Shown piece by piece: positions 25,665 to 39,020 of a DNA stretch of 64,000 bases. The translations under genes and the position numbers were made by a program. Origin of the DNA: Dipetalonema caudispina (lineage: Eukaryota > Nematoda > Chromadorea > Rhabditida > Onchocercidae); assembly GCA_013365325.1 (NCBI GenBank), contig JABVXV010000125.1, forward strand, positions 1 through 64,000, given 5' to 3'. Numbering within the stretch: position 1 is the first letter of the stretch; the number at the start of each line of letters is the position of its first letter. Under the pieces are notes generated by a model. The model ran no database searches. It was not told where the DNA came from and was given only the letters and a program-made list of their open reading frames with translations.

Positions 25665-28447
25665 TCAAGTTGAATCTTGTAACACAGAAGTTGTCTTATT
25701 ACAACTGTCAGCTGAATATTTATCATAATCGTTGAAATAATATATAGCAAAAACGAGAAGCACAACGGTTACAGCCTGAAATAAAAAATTCGATATCAAT
25801 ATTTTAGTGAATATTACAGCTGGTAAAAAAAAAAAAAAAAAAACGATATTTTCCTATATATCATAAAAAAATCCTCTTTCTGTACTTGATATTAAAAAAA
25901 AAAAAAAAAACTGCTTATTTTTTCGCTATACAAAAATCTAAATTAAAATTCATTCCATACCTTCTCGATAAATTTCCTATCAACGATAGTAATCTCGAAG
26001 AATGATATACCAGCACGACTTCGATACAAGTGATTAATATATGCTATCGCTACGGAATATGTCTGAAAAGAGCATAAATTCTTTATCATCCATTCTAACA
26101 GATACTATTTTGCGATATTTTCCAGTTCTGGAAACACAAACAGCATCGATAATTTTTTTTTTCTTTTTTTTTTATGGAAAATACTGAAACGAATGAAATG
26201 TATTTAGGCAGTGGCGAAATGTAAACAAATGAACAGGCCTTGATTTCGAAGAGAGAAAAGAAAATTTCGATATAATTTCGAAAATTGTAATTTAACCTGT
26301 TCCTGAAGAACGCTAGTACCAGCAATAAGAACGATGAGCAGATAACGGAAATGTGTCATATCATGACATAATAGCAAGCATATCACCAAAGATGAGATAA
26401 TCTGTGAGATAACAATTACAATAAGCAATAGAGTATAAACTAGTACTGCAATAATGATCGGTTCCAATATTAACAATTGATCGAAAAGGTTGGGTACGGA
26501 TCGTAGAAGATAAATGCAAGAGAGCGTTGAGGTTGACAGATGAAAGCTCATCCATAAGCTAAAAGCATCACTTTAACTTATTTACAATAAAATTATCACA
26601 AGATATGATATAATGTATGTATTTTCGAAAATCTATTAAAAAACTTATTCTTAGATGATCATAAAAATAAAATCATTTTAGTAATTTCTAACTGATGAGA
26701 TAATTTCTTATCACCAAACATCTAATATGTATTATTTCATTACTGATAAATGAAAATAAATAATCAAACAGTTTATTGATAAATTCTTAGTGTACTGAGT
26801 TATATTTATCATGTAGCTATAATATGATATTTTATTATTCAGTTCAAAAATTTCATTTGCTTAACAAAATTACTAATAATGTTTCATACCTAAGTGATCG
26901 ACCAAACAATGCATGCGATCGAGACATTGTCCAATGAGCGGTAACATAATGCCTAATTACGGGTAATTGATAAGTATTACAATCATTTGCAAAATCATCA
27001 TTTAATGCTCGATATTCGGCACAAATGATGCTAATTAAACTGCACACTTCAGCATAAATAGCAGGATATGTAAATGCAACATAAACAAAAATACCAATAA
27101 AAAGCCAATGAAAATAATGCGGCAAATTGAAATTTAATGGAACTTTTACAACAGGTGAATAATTATTAGCAATTATTCGTAAAATTTTATAAGTTATCAT
27201 AAATACGCTGATAATAGTTCCAGATATGATTGCACCAAGCTGAAGAAAAAATTTAATTTTCATTACATCATTTGTTGTTTATATTTTCATTTTATTTACT
27301 TTTACTTATTTGTTTGCATTTGTTTATCTTTGCTTACTTCCTTTTGTATATATGCTTGTTTACTCATTTGTTTATATTTTTTGCCATTCACTTCAGTTTA
27401 TTACTTGCAAATAAATTCATAAAGAGCAATACATTGCATCAAATTTCGAAAATTGATAATTTTTTGAATCTTATCAATTCGATTTTTACTGAATCTCTCA
27501 ACTGAAGTGAAGGGAACGATTTCTTGTTCTTAAATGAATCGTCGAACTCAATCTTACGAGTAATTCTCAATGCAATCAGAATTTGTCGTTGAATGAAATT
27601 ATTCCATTACATGTCAATCCAATAATAAGTAAATTATATCGGTAAAAACTAAACTTTACATGAATATTGTTGAGCAATGATTTCCGCCTTAGGACACCAA
27701 TGCCAGTTGATGTAGCCTGAAGACGTTGTCGTAATTTGTCACTAACTGAATGTTGATCCCAATAAACCAAAAAGCATAAGTTCAGGACACCTTGCAATTG
27801 CAACATTGATACGGCTATTTCCGGTGGATTTCTGAAATTTTTTGACACAAATTTTTCGAAATTATTATTTGTAAATGAAAATTGAAAATAGCTAAAAGAT
27901 AAGGAAAATCATAATAATTGTAACGACAGTAACAATGAATATCAGTAAAATTTAGATATAACACTAGCAATAAAATGATAAAATGATAAGTGATAATATC
28001 AGTACAGTGAAAAGAAACTTACGTAGATGTCGTTCGTATGCCATACCAAAATTGTATGATTGTAATTAATAATATGATAATTAAGAATAAAATGATAAAA
28101 ATTATATGACATTCGGTTGCCCAACGACATCGTCTATTTTTTTGCCTGAGGCAAGTAATCCGACAACAAAGTAAACCAAGAATTAATTGTACTGGCCAGA
28201 AATAACGCACAAACTTAAAATTTAAATATAATTTAATTTAATCTATAATTTATACCATTCTACAAGATTATATCAATCATTCCCTTCATTTTTCTTTTCT
28301 TTGAATTATCAGATCAGATTCAAAATTTTGTCAATCAATGTAAGAAATTAGATTGAAATTTTATGAAAGAAATACCTGTGCATGTAAATGTTTTTGAATA
28401 TGATTACTTGAATCATGTGTCGAAAAATCAATCTTCAAAAATGGCAT
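25665..28447 (-). CDS. Gustatory-receptor-like seven-helix protein (GUR/LITE-1/EGL-47 type)
   Basis: Multi-pass membrane protein of 419 residues from seven exons with fully compatible phases: 28447-28376, 28213-28023, 27831-27660, 27239-26890, 26558-26297, 26062-25961, 25775-25665. Hydrophobic segments include YFWPVQLILGLLCC, a very Ile-rich helix (FIILFLIIILLITII), GAIISGTIISVFMITYKI, FHWLFIGIFVYVAFTYPAIY, PIIIAVLVYTLLLIVIVI and a last helix TVVLLVFAIYYF. The end of the protein (SRAGISFFEITIVDRKFIEK then the last helix) resembles the AxxFFxI/LD...helix 7 pattern of insect gustatory receptors and their nematode relatives. No DRY or NPxxY marks of class A GPCRs are seen. Family members act as light or chemical sensors or neuronal modulators; which applies here cannot be told. 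The start is the first ATG of an exon opening MPFLKIDFS. Family assignment is by pattern only. Confidence 0.62.
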
Positions 28448-30584
28448 ATTCTTTTGCTCAAAATATATTTTTTACCAGGTCATATTCTGGTTCTTCTAAA
28501 TGTTAATATACATTTAAATGTTGCCAGCATACTTTTTCGGGAAATTTTAAATGAATGAATTATATTATTTATTTTATTTACTTGACAATATATATTTTAA
28601 AAAATGGTTTGAGCAATATTTTCAAATTTTATATTTTAAAGTTGTATTTTTGAATTTCCGTCTAAAAATAAGAACAATAAATAGTAGCTATTATAATAAT
28701 TAGTAAAATCTTTCTGAAAAAGGCACATATTTCAAGAAATATTCATAAATAATAATTAGAATAGTTCAAATGATAATAAAGAGATTTTCTGAAGATTTGT
28801 TGTTTCTTTTTTTTTTTTTTTTTTTTTCTTTATTAGGAAGATGATCGTTATTCTGAATTCATCAAAAATGTTAATATTCATTATTTCGACCAAATAAAAA
28901 CTGTTCCGTAACAGATCATTTCAATCAAATTTCGTAATAGCAGACGTTAAATTTTAGGATAGTTTTACGACAATATGAACTTATATGGATGAGTTAAGAA
29001 AAGAAAAGAAGCTTTGAAATGAAGAAATTGCAAAACAGACATATCAGTTCAGTCAATTGTCGTCCCATTTTTTTTTGAAAAGCTTTACGTATACTAATAC
29101 CCATTGCTCAATTTTCTTCCGTTAGAACTACTACGGATGAGATTGATTGACGATACGCATGAATGAATTCCTCGAAATTTAGAACTTATTTTAGCTAGCT
29201 CATTTTTAACTGGATAAATATACTACATGGCAATATTAGGACAAAATTATCCCGAATACTTTCAAAAATTCCCACTAAGAAAGGATTTATTTCAAATAGG
29301 TTAGTAAAATTTTAATCTAATAAAAGATGAAAAGTTGAACCGATTGATATAAGCATCATCTACTAATATGAATCTCACCAAGCACTATAACACATTCTCA
29401 TCAAAAAAACAGAACTGTGCAAATAGTTTACACTTATTACATTTCTACTCTTGACTTTCAAATTTGAATTTTAATTTAGAGCTCATTCTTTCCATCTTTT
29501 TTTTGTCAAGTATTACTATGCTTTCTGCAGTATGGATTTTCTCTCGGCATCTTAAAAATTTATTAAGAGAACGAATCCTTTCGAAAGTAACAAAAAAATA
29601 AATTATAAAGCATATTTTCTCAATGGAAAAATTTGCATAATGAAAAGTTAGCATAGGATACAGTTAAGAAGATAAGGAAAAAAAGGGAGTGAAGAAACAA
29701 TTTAACTTCAAAATTAATTCTTAATCAGAAATTCAAACATAACTTTTAAAATAAAGACTCGTTTCCCAATTCATTTTCTGCTTCTCATACTACTCCCTTT
29801 CTTTCATTCTTGCATCTGTTACAGAAATGCCGAAATCAACTTTGACTAGTGTGCTTTTATAAAAAAAATTTACAAATTCCAAAAACGAAGAAAAATTTAA
29901 GCACTATATAATTTACAACAAACACATAATATATGATGTAAAATAAAACCATACAAAGAAGAAGATGCAGATATTTAGCAGTATTACTAAATTTTAGCAA
30001 TTCCTCTGACTCGGAATACCTTTTGTGGAACACAGATAGCTCACCATCGTTCTTAAGAAAATCAACCGGATAGTTCGTTATTTTCCTTGCAACTACACAA
30101 CAAAAAGATTTAGGGAAAAGGAGAGAAGCAGTAGTAATACCGGATGAGAGATGGACGGTAGTATTAAATACATACTAAACAACGGACACTAATGTTTAGG
30201 AGTTATAGCAGAGAAAGGATAAATGGTACAATATAAGTAAAACATGTAGATTTTTAAAACGAAATTATGGACAAAATTTCATTTTGAGGACAGATACAAA
30301 AGAAACAGATCCAACCTTAATAGTGAACCATATTTCCCGCAAAAAAGTTAGAGGTGTAAAGAAACTGCCACCTAAACATTATTGACCACATTGTCCCCTG
30401 AAAGGTCTATGTTACGAAGAAAAGTTATCATTCATGGCAGTGAAAATGCTCATCGTATTAATAAGGGACTGGTATATTATAACAAGAACAACATCAAGTG
30501 TTGATCCTTTTCCCAACAAAAGGAGCACCACTCTATATACTAAGACCAAGATCAATTTTGACTAGAATTATATAGGAATCCAAG
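28448..30584. other. Intergenic region
   Basis: Between the ILK stop codon and the start of the gustatory-receptor-like gene, both on the minus strand. AT-rich with T-runs (28806-28828); no gene seen. Confidence 0.6.
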
Positions 30585-33500
30585 TTATGACTGAGCCATT
30601 TTTTCTAATATTGGTATTATTTGGTCGAAATTTGGTCGCCGACCAGGATCTTCATTTAAACAAATGTTCATCAAACGTCCCATATTTCGTGATATTCCGG
30701 GTGGAAATGGGACACGTAATCCTTCTAGTGCAACCTAGAAAGAAATTTTTAATTCAAAAAATTCAAAGTTCAAGAAGTTCGATCTTTCTCTAAGTTTAAC
30801 TTTTCTTTAAAAAAAAAAAAAAACATTCAAAAAAAGCCCTTAAACAAAGGTCCATTTTTTGTTAAGCGGCAAAACAAAATCCCAAAGAGAAAATAATGAT
30901 TAAAATGGTTAAGAAGACAATAAATCCTTCTCCTAGACTATCGTTTGTTCTGGCAATTATTTTTTTCCGTGGAATGGCCTGGCTAACGCACTTTTCAAGA
31001 GAGAAATGTGGCGTCAGACCAATTTTTTTGAATCTTTAACCGCACAGCAATCAAAAGTCAATGATTCACGCTTTAACACACTGATTCATTACAATCCCAA
31101 ATTTTAAATTTTCAAATTTAAAATTGAATTCCAAATTTGACTCTTATCTATAAAATTACAATTAATTTTTTCCTCCTTTCCTCAACCAAAGAACCTTTCC
31201 CTCCTTTTCTTAATTCCTTTCTTTTCAGAGTCACATTCAATATAGCCTAACCTACTTCTTACATTTAATTGTACTGACAACAAACCTTTATTCCAATTTC
31301 CATTGGAGAAAGATCTGAGAATGGTACTTCTCGAGTATTCAATTCCCATAATAAAACACCAAAACTCCACATATCTGCTGCTCTAATATTTAAATCTGCT
31401 GGTGAATATTTTAGTGCTGCAAAAAAAGGACAAATTACCGACCAACTCTAACGCTTGAAACAATTCCGGACGAAAATTCCGCACTTGAATTTTAAAAACT
31501 CATTAACTTAAACTAGATGGATTAAATGTAAATATTAAGAATGAAATTCTCACCTTCCGGTGACATCCATGCTGGAGAATATAACCTGCCTATTTCCTGA
31601 AAGCTGAATTTCGTATCGGCCATTGAAATTTTTGCAGCGAGGTCTTCGTCAACCACAACATGTTTCGAACTTAGGTAATATCTCAAAATCAGTGGATCCA
31701 ATGAATGAAGGAATGACATACCACGCGCTATATCCAAAGCAAATTTTGTCGCTTGTGCTTGATCGATTACAACTGCTAAATATTGGAAAAAAAAAAGCTA
31801 TAGAATTCTAAAATTTCCTCAAAACATGTTTATTTGGCAATTAGAAGTTCAAACTATGTAAGAGAGAAAAAGACTAATCCAAAATAAATGAGACATTTAA
31901 ACAATAAGTTATAATCATAATTTCACGAGCTTAGCAAATCTGAAATATTCTAACAATATAGTAAAATTAGATATACCGATAAATCTAATAAATAAACTTT
32001 TTCAATCCATAGTAGAAATAGTGCACTATACCTGTCTGTTCGTGCAATACATTATAAAGTGAACCAAACTGCATTAGTTGACTGATAACAATAAGATTCG
32101 GTGGTTGGTTACAGCAGGCTAGCACAGGGCATACATTCGAATGGGCAAATATTCTGAAAAAAGTCTGGAAATAAACATCGATATACTAAAGCGACAAGTA
32201 TGATGAAAGACTGTGATTTGAAATACTGATCTCAGATTTCACTAAGCTGTCTTCGAATTTGTACTTAAACCAATATGTGCAACACCAAGAAAAGAAGAAA
32301 ATTTATCAACTGGAAAAGATGGACAGTGTGGGAATTGAGTCAACTAAAACATAAATGCATCGTGGAAGAAATGCACACCTCAAAGAAGGGAATTCAGCTT
32401 GGAAGTCACGACTAATACGTGGAGTTACTTCAGGCAATGCTAAAATTCGAGCCACAATATCATTCCCTTGCCATTTGCCACGCCATAATTCACCACTATG
32501 AGATTCGGCTATTTTCATCGACAAACTTAAAGATGCCATATCAACACCTGTGTACCTGTAAAAAGTTTGCATGCATTATCAAGACAGACAAATCTATTAA
32601 ATTTTGGATTAAACTCGTAACAGGAGCTGGAAATTCTGCTGGCACCATTAGCACGAGTGGATGAAAGTAGAAAGTGGGATTTAAGCCAGACCAACCTTGA
32701 AAGTGTGGCATCTCTAGTACGGGTTTTTGTACCTTTCCAGGTCTGATCTTTGAATGGTATCCTTTCATTGATATTTTGCCCGTGTTCTTGGGCAATTTCT
32801 AAATACGATAGATGCATACTACAGTTAAAAGTATTTTAAATTTCGAGAATAAACTGAAATTGTTGAAATTCAAGGAAATAACCATTCAAAAAATTAGCAA
32901 CGAAATTAATGACCAACGAACCTGCAACTGCATTACGAGCTTGCGGCTGGCAGACATCAAGCGGTGTTTGTCCTTTCTTATTGCAAGTTCCTATTACAGC
33001 ACCACTTCGGATAAGATCCTGGAAAACATGCAAAAAAACCATTATCGAAGTTATAATAGCAGTTGGTTAATAAAAGATACGATGGAAACGACGAAAACAC
33101 CTTTGGGTAAAGAAATCCGAGCCAATGAAGTATTATCTCCCTCCCGATGCATCATTTTTTTGGACGGATGGATTTCATGAAATGATTCTCGATAAAATTA
33201 ATGAAATATTTCCAAATCACTACGAAGTTCACTACCTTACCTCGCAAATTTGCACATAACCCCAAAAGCATGCGTAATGAAGAGGTGTCATTCCATGTTC
33301 ATTTACTACATTCACGTCTGCTTTCCGATTAAGTAATTTCTGTAAGTAAAAATTTCGAGATATCAAAAAAAGTGAGGTAAAAGTGAAAAAATGTCGCCTA
33401 CGTCCTGAAAATGAGATATAGCTTGTGTATAAGGAATTTAAGGCTCGTCTCAAAGAACAAACAAGATGAATGGTTCAAATTCTCGAACTATATTAACAAC

Positions 33501-34100
33501 AGTAAATAATTTAAACAATAGCAGCAAGCAATATGAACAAACCACAACAATTTCACGATTTCCGTGGGCTGCAGCTAGATGTAAGCTTGTATCATCACCC
33601 ATATTTGTCGCGTTTACGCGTGCTCCTCGAGAAAGTAACAAATCAGCAATTGCGACATGTCCTTCTTTGGATGCCCAATGAAGTAATGAAAATGCGTGAT
33701 CGTCGCTAAAAAAAGACGCTAATACAGTACTAAAAATGCAGCTGGAAATTAGGTGGAACTTAATGACATACACGATATTTGAATAATCGAAAATTCACGT
33801 TTGGAACATCATACTCCAATTTTGAATTTTAAATAGTGCACTCGTTTAACTTACTTAATTTGAATGTTGCAGAAGCAAGTTTTTATCAAGTAACCAAAAG
33901 TACGGTTAAAAGAACATGACATTTGCTTATTTTGACGCTTATTTATCAATAACAACTTACCCAATATTGAGATCGTGTTCCGTATCATCAAGCCATACGC
34001 GTACTTGAAACGTATTACCCTCACGTACCCAACCAAATACATCTTCCATTATGATGGGCACATTTGGCTTATGTGAATGGTAATTACTTGCAAGGGACAT
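30585..34100 (-). CDS. pat-4: Integrin-linked kinase (pseudokinase), PAT-4 orthologue
   Basis: Cytoplasmic scaffold of integrin adhesions and muscle dense bodies, acting with PINCH and parvin. Ten minus-strand exons close in phase and give 466 residues: 34100-33961, 33705-33543, 33339-33241, 33018-32922, 32798-32696, 32555-32379, 32153-32032, 31772-31554, 31416-31286, 30734-30585. The N-terminal ankyrin repeats read [46 protein letters not shown] and [13 protein letters not shown]; then comes the linker [20 protein letters not shown] and the kinase-like domain ([44 protein letters not shown]). It is a pseudokinase: the ATP lysine of NDIVVK is Arg (NDIVARIL), there is no HRD loop, and MAD stands where DFG would be. 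Start: MSLASN, with an alternative Met at MEDVFGW. A 5' UTR acceptor (TTTTTCAG) is at about 34265. Confidence 0.97.
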
Positions 34101-34845
34101 GTTTAACAAAGTAGCACGATTACTTCAATTCCAAATAATCCAATGCAGTTAATAAGTATCGGCGACAATGATTCTTCTTCACTCACACATACATGCGATG
34201 GATATAACGTGAACTATTACGAACCGTGCGGAAAGCACGGCAAACTCTTTCGTGCAGCCAAAACCTGAAAAATTTGGATGAAAACTGACTGAATTTAAGA
34301 TCTGAAAAATCAGAAATAAGTCGCTAAGGACGCATCGTAAAATTCTTTAAGATACAAAAAAAGCGCCCTCACTCGTTAAAATTCTTTACACAGCTCTATC
34401 AATTACAGGTAGTAGAACAATCAGCCTGAATCTCATAAACCTTTCGGATCTTTCGATCTTGGATGAGTCTCTGAAAAATTAACAACAGAAAAAGTTCATC
34501 AAGCAATAATTTCAAGACATTCAATCTGGAGATAACACATTTCACGAAGTAAGAAAAACTTCAAATATAAAAGAATTTCGAGGAATTAAATTCACCAGCT
34601 ACTGTCAAATTACATAAAGTTATACAAAAAATTTTAATTTGCTGAATAAAGAAGCTTTCTCCAGAATGAATAAAAATTTCCGAATCGGCCTTAAGCTCTA
34701 CCAACGGTGAATTAGTGGGCCTCCAACAATAGACTGACAAATTTTTTCAGTCGGAAGTTTTCATGAAATTCACAATTCGGAGTTCGTTCAGTGTACTAGA
34801 TAAGATACAAATCCTATAACATCACTTACAACAAACTAAGAATCT

Positions 34846-34955
34846 ACTAAGAACTGATATATCAAGTACAAACTCTACAAACTAAGAATCTACAAACTAA
34901 GAACTGATATATCAATTCTACAAACTACAAACTAACTAAGAACTGATATATCAAT
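34846..34955. repeat. Three copies of a 19-bp unit upstream of ILK
   Basis: CTAAGAACTGATATATCAA occurs at 34846-34864, 34897-34915 and 34937-34955 with partly repeated flanks (TCTACAAACTAAG). About 0.7 kb upstream of the ILK start; it could be replication slippage or repeated protein-binding sites. Confidence 0.85.
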
Positions 34956-35686
34956 TCCAACCCCTGCAGTATCAAAATTTCCTAACTCAAGTGTCCTGAT
35001 TCTTTGCTCGAAATACTTTTCCTCTCTAGATATTTATACATAATAATGGTAAAGATGTTCCGGAAATGAGTCAACAATGATCGATACTCCGGAACTGTCA
35101 ACATTAATATCTGTGAATAAAGTTAATGCTGATATTCCGGGACTGAATTGAAATTGATAACTTGTGAATGTAGTAAATATGTAGCAAAAAAGGAAGAAAA
35201 AAGTGAGAATAGGAAAAATGGAGTCATAAATAATCGTACAATGTTTGAAACGACAGAGTCGAAAAAAAAAAAAAAAGAAAATTTAAAGAGTAATGTAAAA
35301 TGATATGAGTAAAAAGAAAAAAAAACCATTCATAGTGTATGATAAAAAATTATCAAAATATGAAGGTAGAATATGCATGATAATATCTTAAATGTAAGGT
35401 CCATAATAATAATAATAATAATTAAAAGGTATAGCAGAGAATTACGAGAGAGAAATGAAGAGTGTATAGTAAAACTTGTATAATACAATGAATTAGTGAA
35501 AAAAAAAAAAAAGAAGAAAGATTACTGCACCGGAAAAACAACAATTTAACAAATGAAATAAAAAGTTCAAAAGTTCTCTGCAGATAAAAATCTGAAAAAA
35601 AAAAAACACTAGTAAAAATATTTCAATACATTTCGTTTAAAATAAAACTATTCCAACGAAATGAATAAGACTAAAGGTTTGTAGAC

Positions 35687-35689
<3 letters not shown>

Positions 35690-35724
<35 letters not shown>

Positions 35725-35728
35725 GAGA
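35690..35728. repeat. (GA)n microsatellite
   Basis: GA-dinucleotide run with CA interruptions. Confidence 0.95.
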
Positions 35729-35885
35729 GGGATGAGGAGGAAAAAAAAAGAGAGAGAAAAAGGTAACGGAAAAGGAAAGAAATAGGTAGAAAAAAAAAAA
35801 AAGTGACGGATTTGTTGTAAAGTTTCATGTAAAAAGAATGGAATTACAATTGAACGATGTGCTATAATTGTAAATGAAATTGATA

Positions 35886-35938
35886 TATACACATACACAT
35901 ACATACATACACACATACATACATACATACATACATAA
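35886..35938. repeat. (TACA)n microsatellite
   Basis: CATA tetranucleotide repeats in intergenic sequence. Confidence 0.95.
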
Positions 35939-36279
35939 ATACCTTTACTGATGCTTCTTCTTTGCTGCTTAGAAGGAAGGTTTCATTGAAGAAATGAGAA
36001 TGCCAACTGTTGATCGTTTAGATTCCTAACTGCTACTACTAACTCAATTGTCATCAAGTCATATTCTGCCAAAATGCTTTCCTTACTGTTGCAGTTGCAG
36101 TTTGCAATTGATGTTACACATCGGATAGAGAAGAAAGATAGAAGGATGAAAAGAGTTCCGTTTATTTTGGTAGGCTGTAAAAAGGGGAAGAAGGGTTTAA
36201 ATAATTGGATAAATGTATCGAAGCGTAAGGGTTTTGCAAGATCACCCACGTTCTTATACTACAAAAACCTCATAATTCT

Positions 36280-36320
36280 CTCTTCCTCTCTCTCTCTCTT
36301 TCACATACACACACACACAA
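36280..36320. repeat. (TC)n and (CA)n microsatellites
   Basis: A TC run followed by a short CA run. Confidence 0.9.
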
Positions 36321-36441
36321 GGGATATACTACCCATTATTACTGCATTTTAATGGTCAACCTGAAATTTTATTCACTGAAAATCGGAATGAGAAAAGGGA
36401 AGAAAATCTTTACACTAAACATATTCATTTTATCATCTACA

Positions 36442-36490
36442 ACATACATACACATACATACATACCTACATACATACATACATACATACA
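36442..36490. repeat. (TACA)n microsatellite
   Basis: CATA tetranucleotide repeats. Confidence 0.95.
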
Positions 36491-36540
36491 AACACCCATT
36501 CACAAATAAAAGCTTCGAGAGTTAATAATGTAGATGAAGG

Positions 36541-36588
36541 AGAGACAGAGAGAGAGAGAGAGAGAGGGAGAGAAGTGATAGAGAGAGA
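36541..36588. repeat. (GA)n microsatellite
   Basis: GA-dinucleotide run, interrupted. Confidence 0.95.
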
Positions 36589-39020
36589 ATTAGTTCATAT
36601 CCAATAATTTGAATTATTCGTTTTCAGGCAAACAAATCATAGGAATGCTAAATCGTAGTATCGTTGTAAATTTTTGCAAGTAATATATTTCAAACATTGT
36701 ATAAATTGTTTACGTAGCATTTTTTTCTTTTTTTTGTTGATGCAAAAATTTATCTTAAATGCATATACACGTATATCTCGTAGACTAAGAAGTTGAAAAT
36801 ATAAGTTAGAAATAAATTAAGTAAAATTGTATAGAGTAGTATATTTTACACATGAAATTCACATATGTATCATAATCTCACAATTATTATATATCACTTT
36901 ACAATGACATTTCTTTAATCTCTTTGATGATATTCTTTCGTTGTTTGGGATTTACCTCAACTAATGTTGTATTAACGAACATTTGGTATTGATTTAGGTA
37001 TTTATTGGTGCTAAATTCTCCTTCACATGGTATAATTCCGGGAATTCTTGAATAGACAACTATGCTGAATTGTGGGGAAAGTTAACTTCAATTAACTCTG
37101 GTTTCAAATTCCTTTTTCCGAATCACTTTTATTACTTTTTCCTTTTCGCTTCCTTTTTTTTTTCGAGGAAATCAATGACTGAATGAAACGAAACATTCTT
37201 CATTTTAGATATTTTAGAATTCAATAGACAACACTACTACTACAGGTTATTATCGTGTAGTTATAATATTACTTAAGGATACATTTACCAGAAGGATTAA
37301 TTAGGTTCGAAACTTCTTTATGATTGAATATGCTGCTATGAACTATATAGTATGTAGCATCAAATGCCAACTATTCAACTTTATTTCACTAAGGATAGAA
37401 TAAAATGAATCCGTTTGTTGCTATTATTCATCAAATCATAAGACTAATTCTATTGAAAAGAAAGAAGGAAAAGGGTGTTAACTGACAACAACAATTCATT
37501 GAATGAAATTTAAACTTGAAGAAAATTTAATGCCACAGAATAACACTAACATATCATTTTCCAACAATTTGTAACAACATATTTGCATACATTTTAAAAT
37601 TTATTTCATTTCCATTATGGAATAAACGATTCTACGTAATCTTCCTGATAAAGCTCACAATGCTAGGTATTTCCAAAACAGCAAAGGATCCAGTCAGGAA
37701 ACAGCTGAAATATAAAATCACAGTTAACTTTAAAAGCTATAAGACATGTCTAACGTTCCAAAAAGACAATTAAAATGAAATGAAAGTCAGTGATCATTGT
37801 TCACAACATATTTATCGCACTGCTTGGATATTAAAGAAATATACTAAAATTGATCGGCGGTTTATTGATTATGAAAAAATAATTCTTCAATACCTTTACT
37901 CCTAGCACTACAAATGCTAGCTTAGCATTTCAAGAAATACAGAACAGTAGAGAAAAACAAAATTTTGAAAAGAAAAATTAATAATGAAAACTAATGATGA
38001 AATTAATAAACAAAAACAAGAAGTTTACAAAGAAAAAATAGTCCTACTGAGATTAACAGAAGAAGATGTGTATATAAATTCTCCAAAGCACTGAACTCTT
38101 TTGATCCGTTTAATGGATGCATTATATCAATCGAATTGAAATAATCAAAATTGGGCTGAAATATAAAGTCAAAACATTCCAATTAGAATAAGGATAGAGA
38201 ACCAAGTCACTGTATAAAATATAATTTTCGGAATCAGAAATCAGGAATTACTGGCAAAGCAGTCTTTGGTATGGACTAAATATATAAAGCAAAAGCAAAA
38301 TAAAAAAATGGAAATTAAGATAAAATCAGATCAGGCTACCACTTCATTTGGGATTGTTCGCGCCAATGTGGTAATTTCGCATCGAAATTCCCGAGATATA
38401 TGGGAATTCACAAAACACTACCAGTTTAAGCGGACATCAGCTTATTTGCATAAATTGTTTAATTACTTTGGCTACTTGTCGCTTAACCCGTAAATTAGAT
38501 TCCAAATATTTCGGGATGATTGGGATCAGGGAATCTGAGAAGCTATCTTGAAGCGGGGATTGGATAGAATTTGAGGAGAGTAGATAAGCTGAGATTGAGG
38601 TTAAGTTATAATATATGGAGAGCGAAAAAAAGTAGTAAGAATTAAAAAATTTAGTAAAAAAAAAAGGCATCATCCGATGGTTTGACAATGAGAAAAAATG
38701 AGATATAACATTCAGAATTAGGAGACAGCAATGATTACTAAGATTTTTAGATATATTATAATGAAAGAGACGATAAAGATTGCTACTGAATAAAAAGTTA
38801 AGGATATTAATGAGGAATGATAATATAACAAGTCTATCTTACTACTACTACTACTGTATTTAATGAAGAAATTATTGTTTTAGACGATCAATTAAGTGAA
38901 CGGATAGTATCAAATAATCTATCTATATTCATACAAATTATTAATATTGGGATCGAAATAATGCTATTTATAGGTTAACCCATCCGCCAGACCAGTTTTG
39001 GAAGCAGGAAGCAGGCGCGG

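Larger units (their letters stand above)
34101..39020. other. Gene-free region between divergent ILK and PAN2
   Basis: No exon chain recognised. It contains the ILK 5' UTR segment (to about 34264), a short tandem repeat (34846-34955) and several GA, TACA and TC microsatellites. The regulatory regions of both divergent genes should lie here. Confidence 0.6.

Noticed and set aside
25453..25728. Plus-strand frame of 91 residues
   Set aside because: Overlaps the last exon of the minus-strand receptor-like gene; low complexity, no family match.
36074..36352. Small basic protein gene between ILK and PAN2
   Set aside because: No splice context, no conserved motif, and surrounded by microsatellites.
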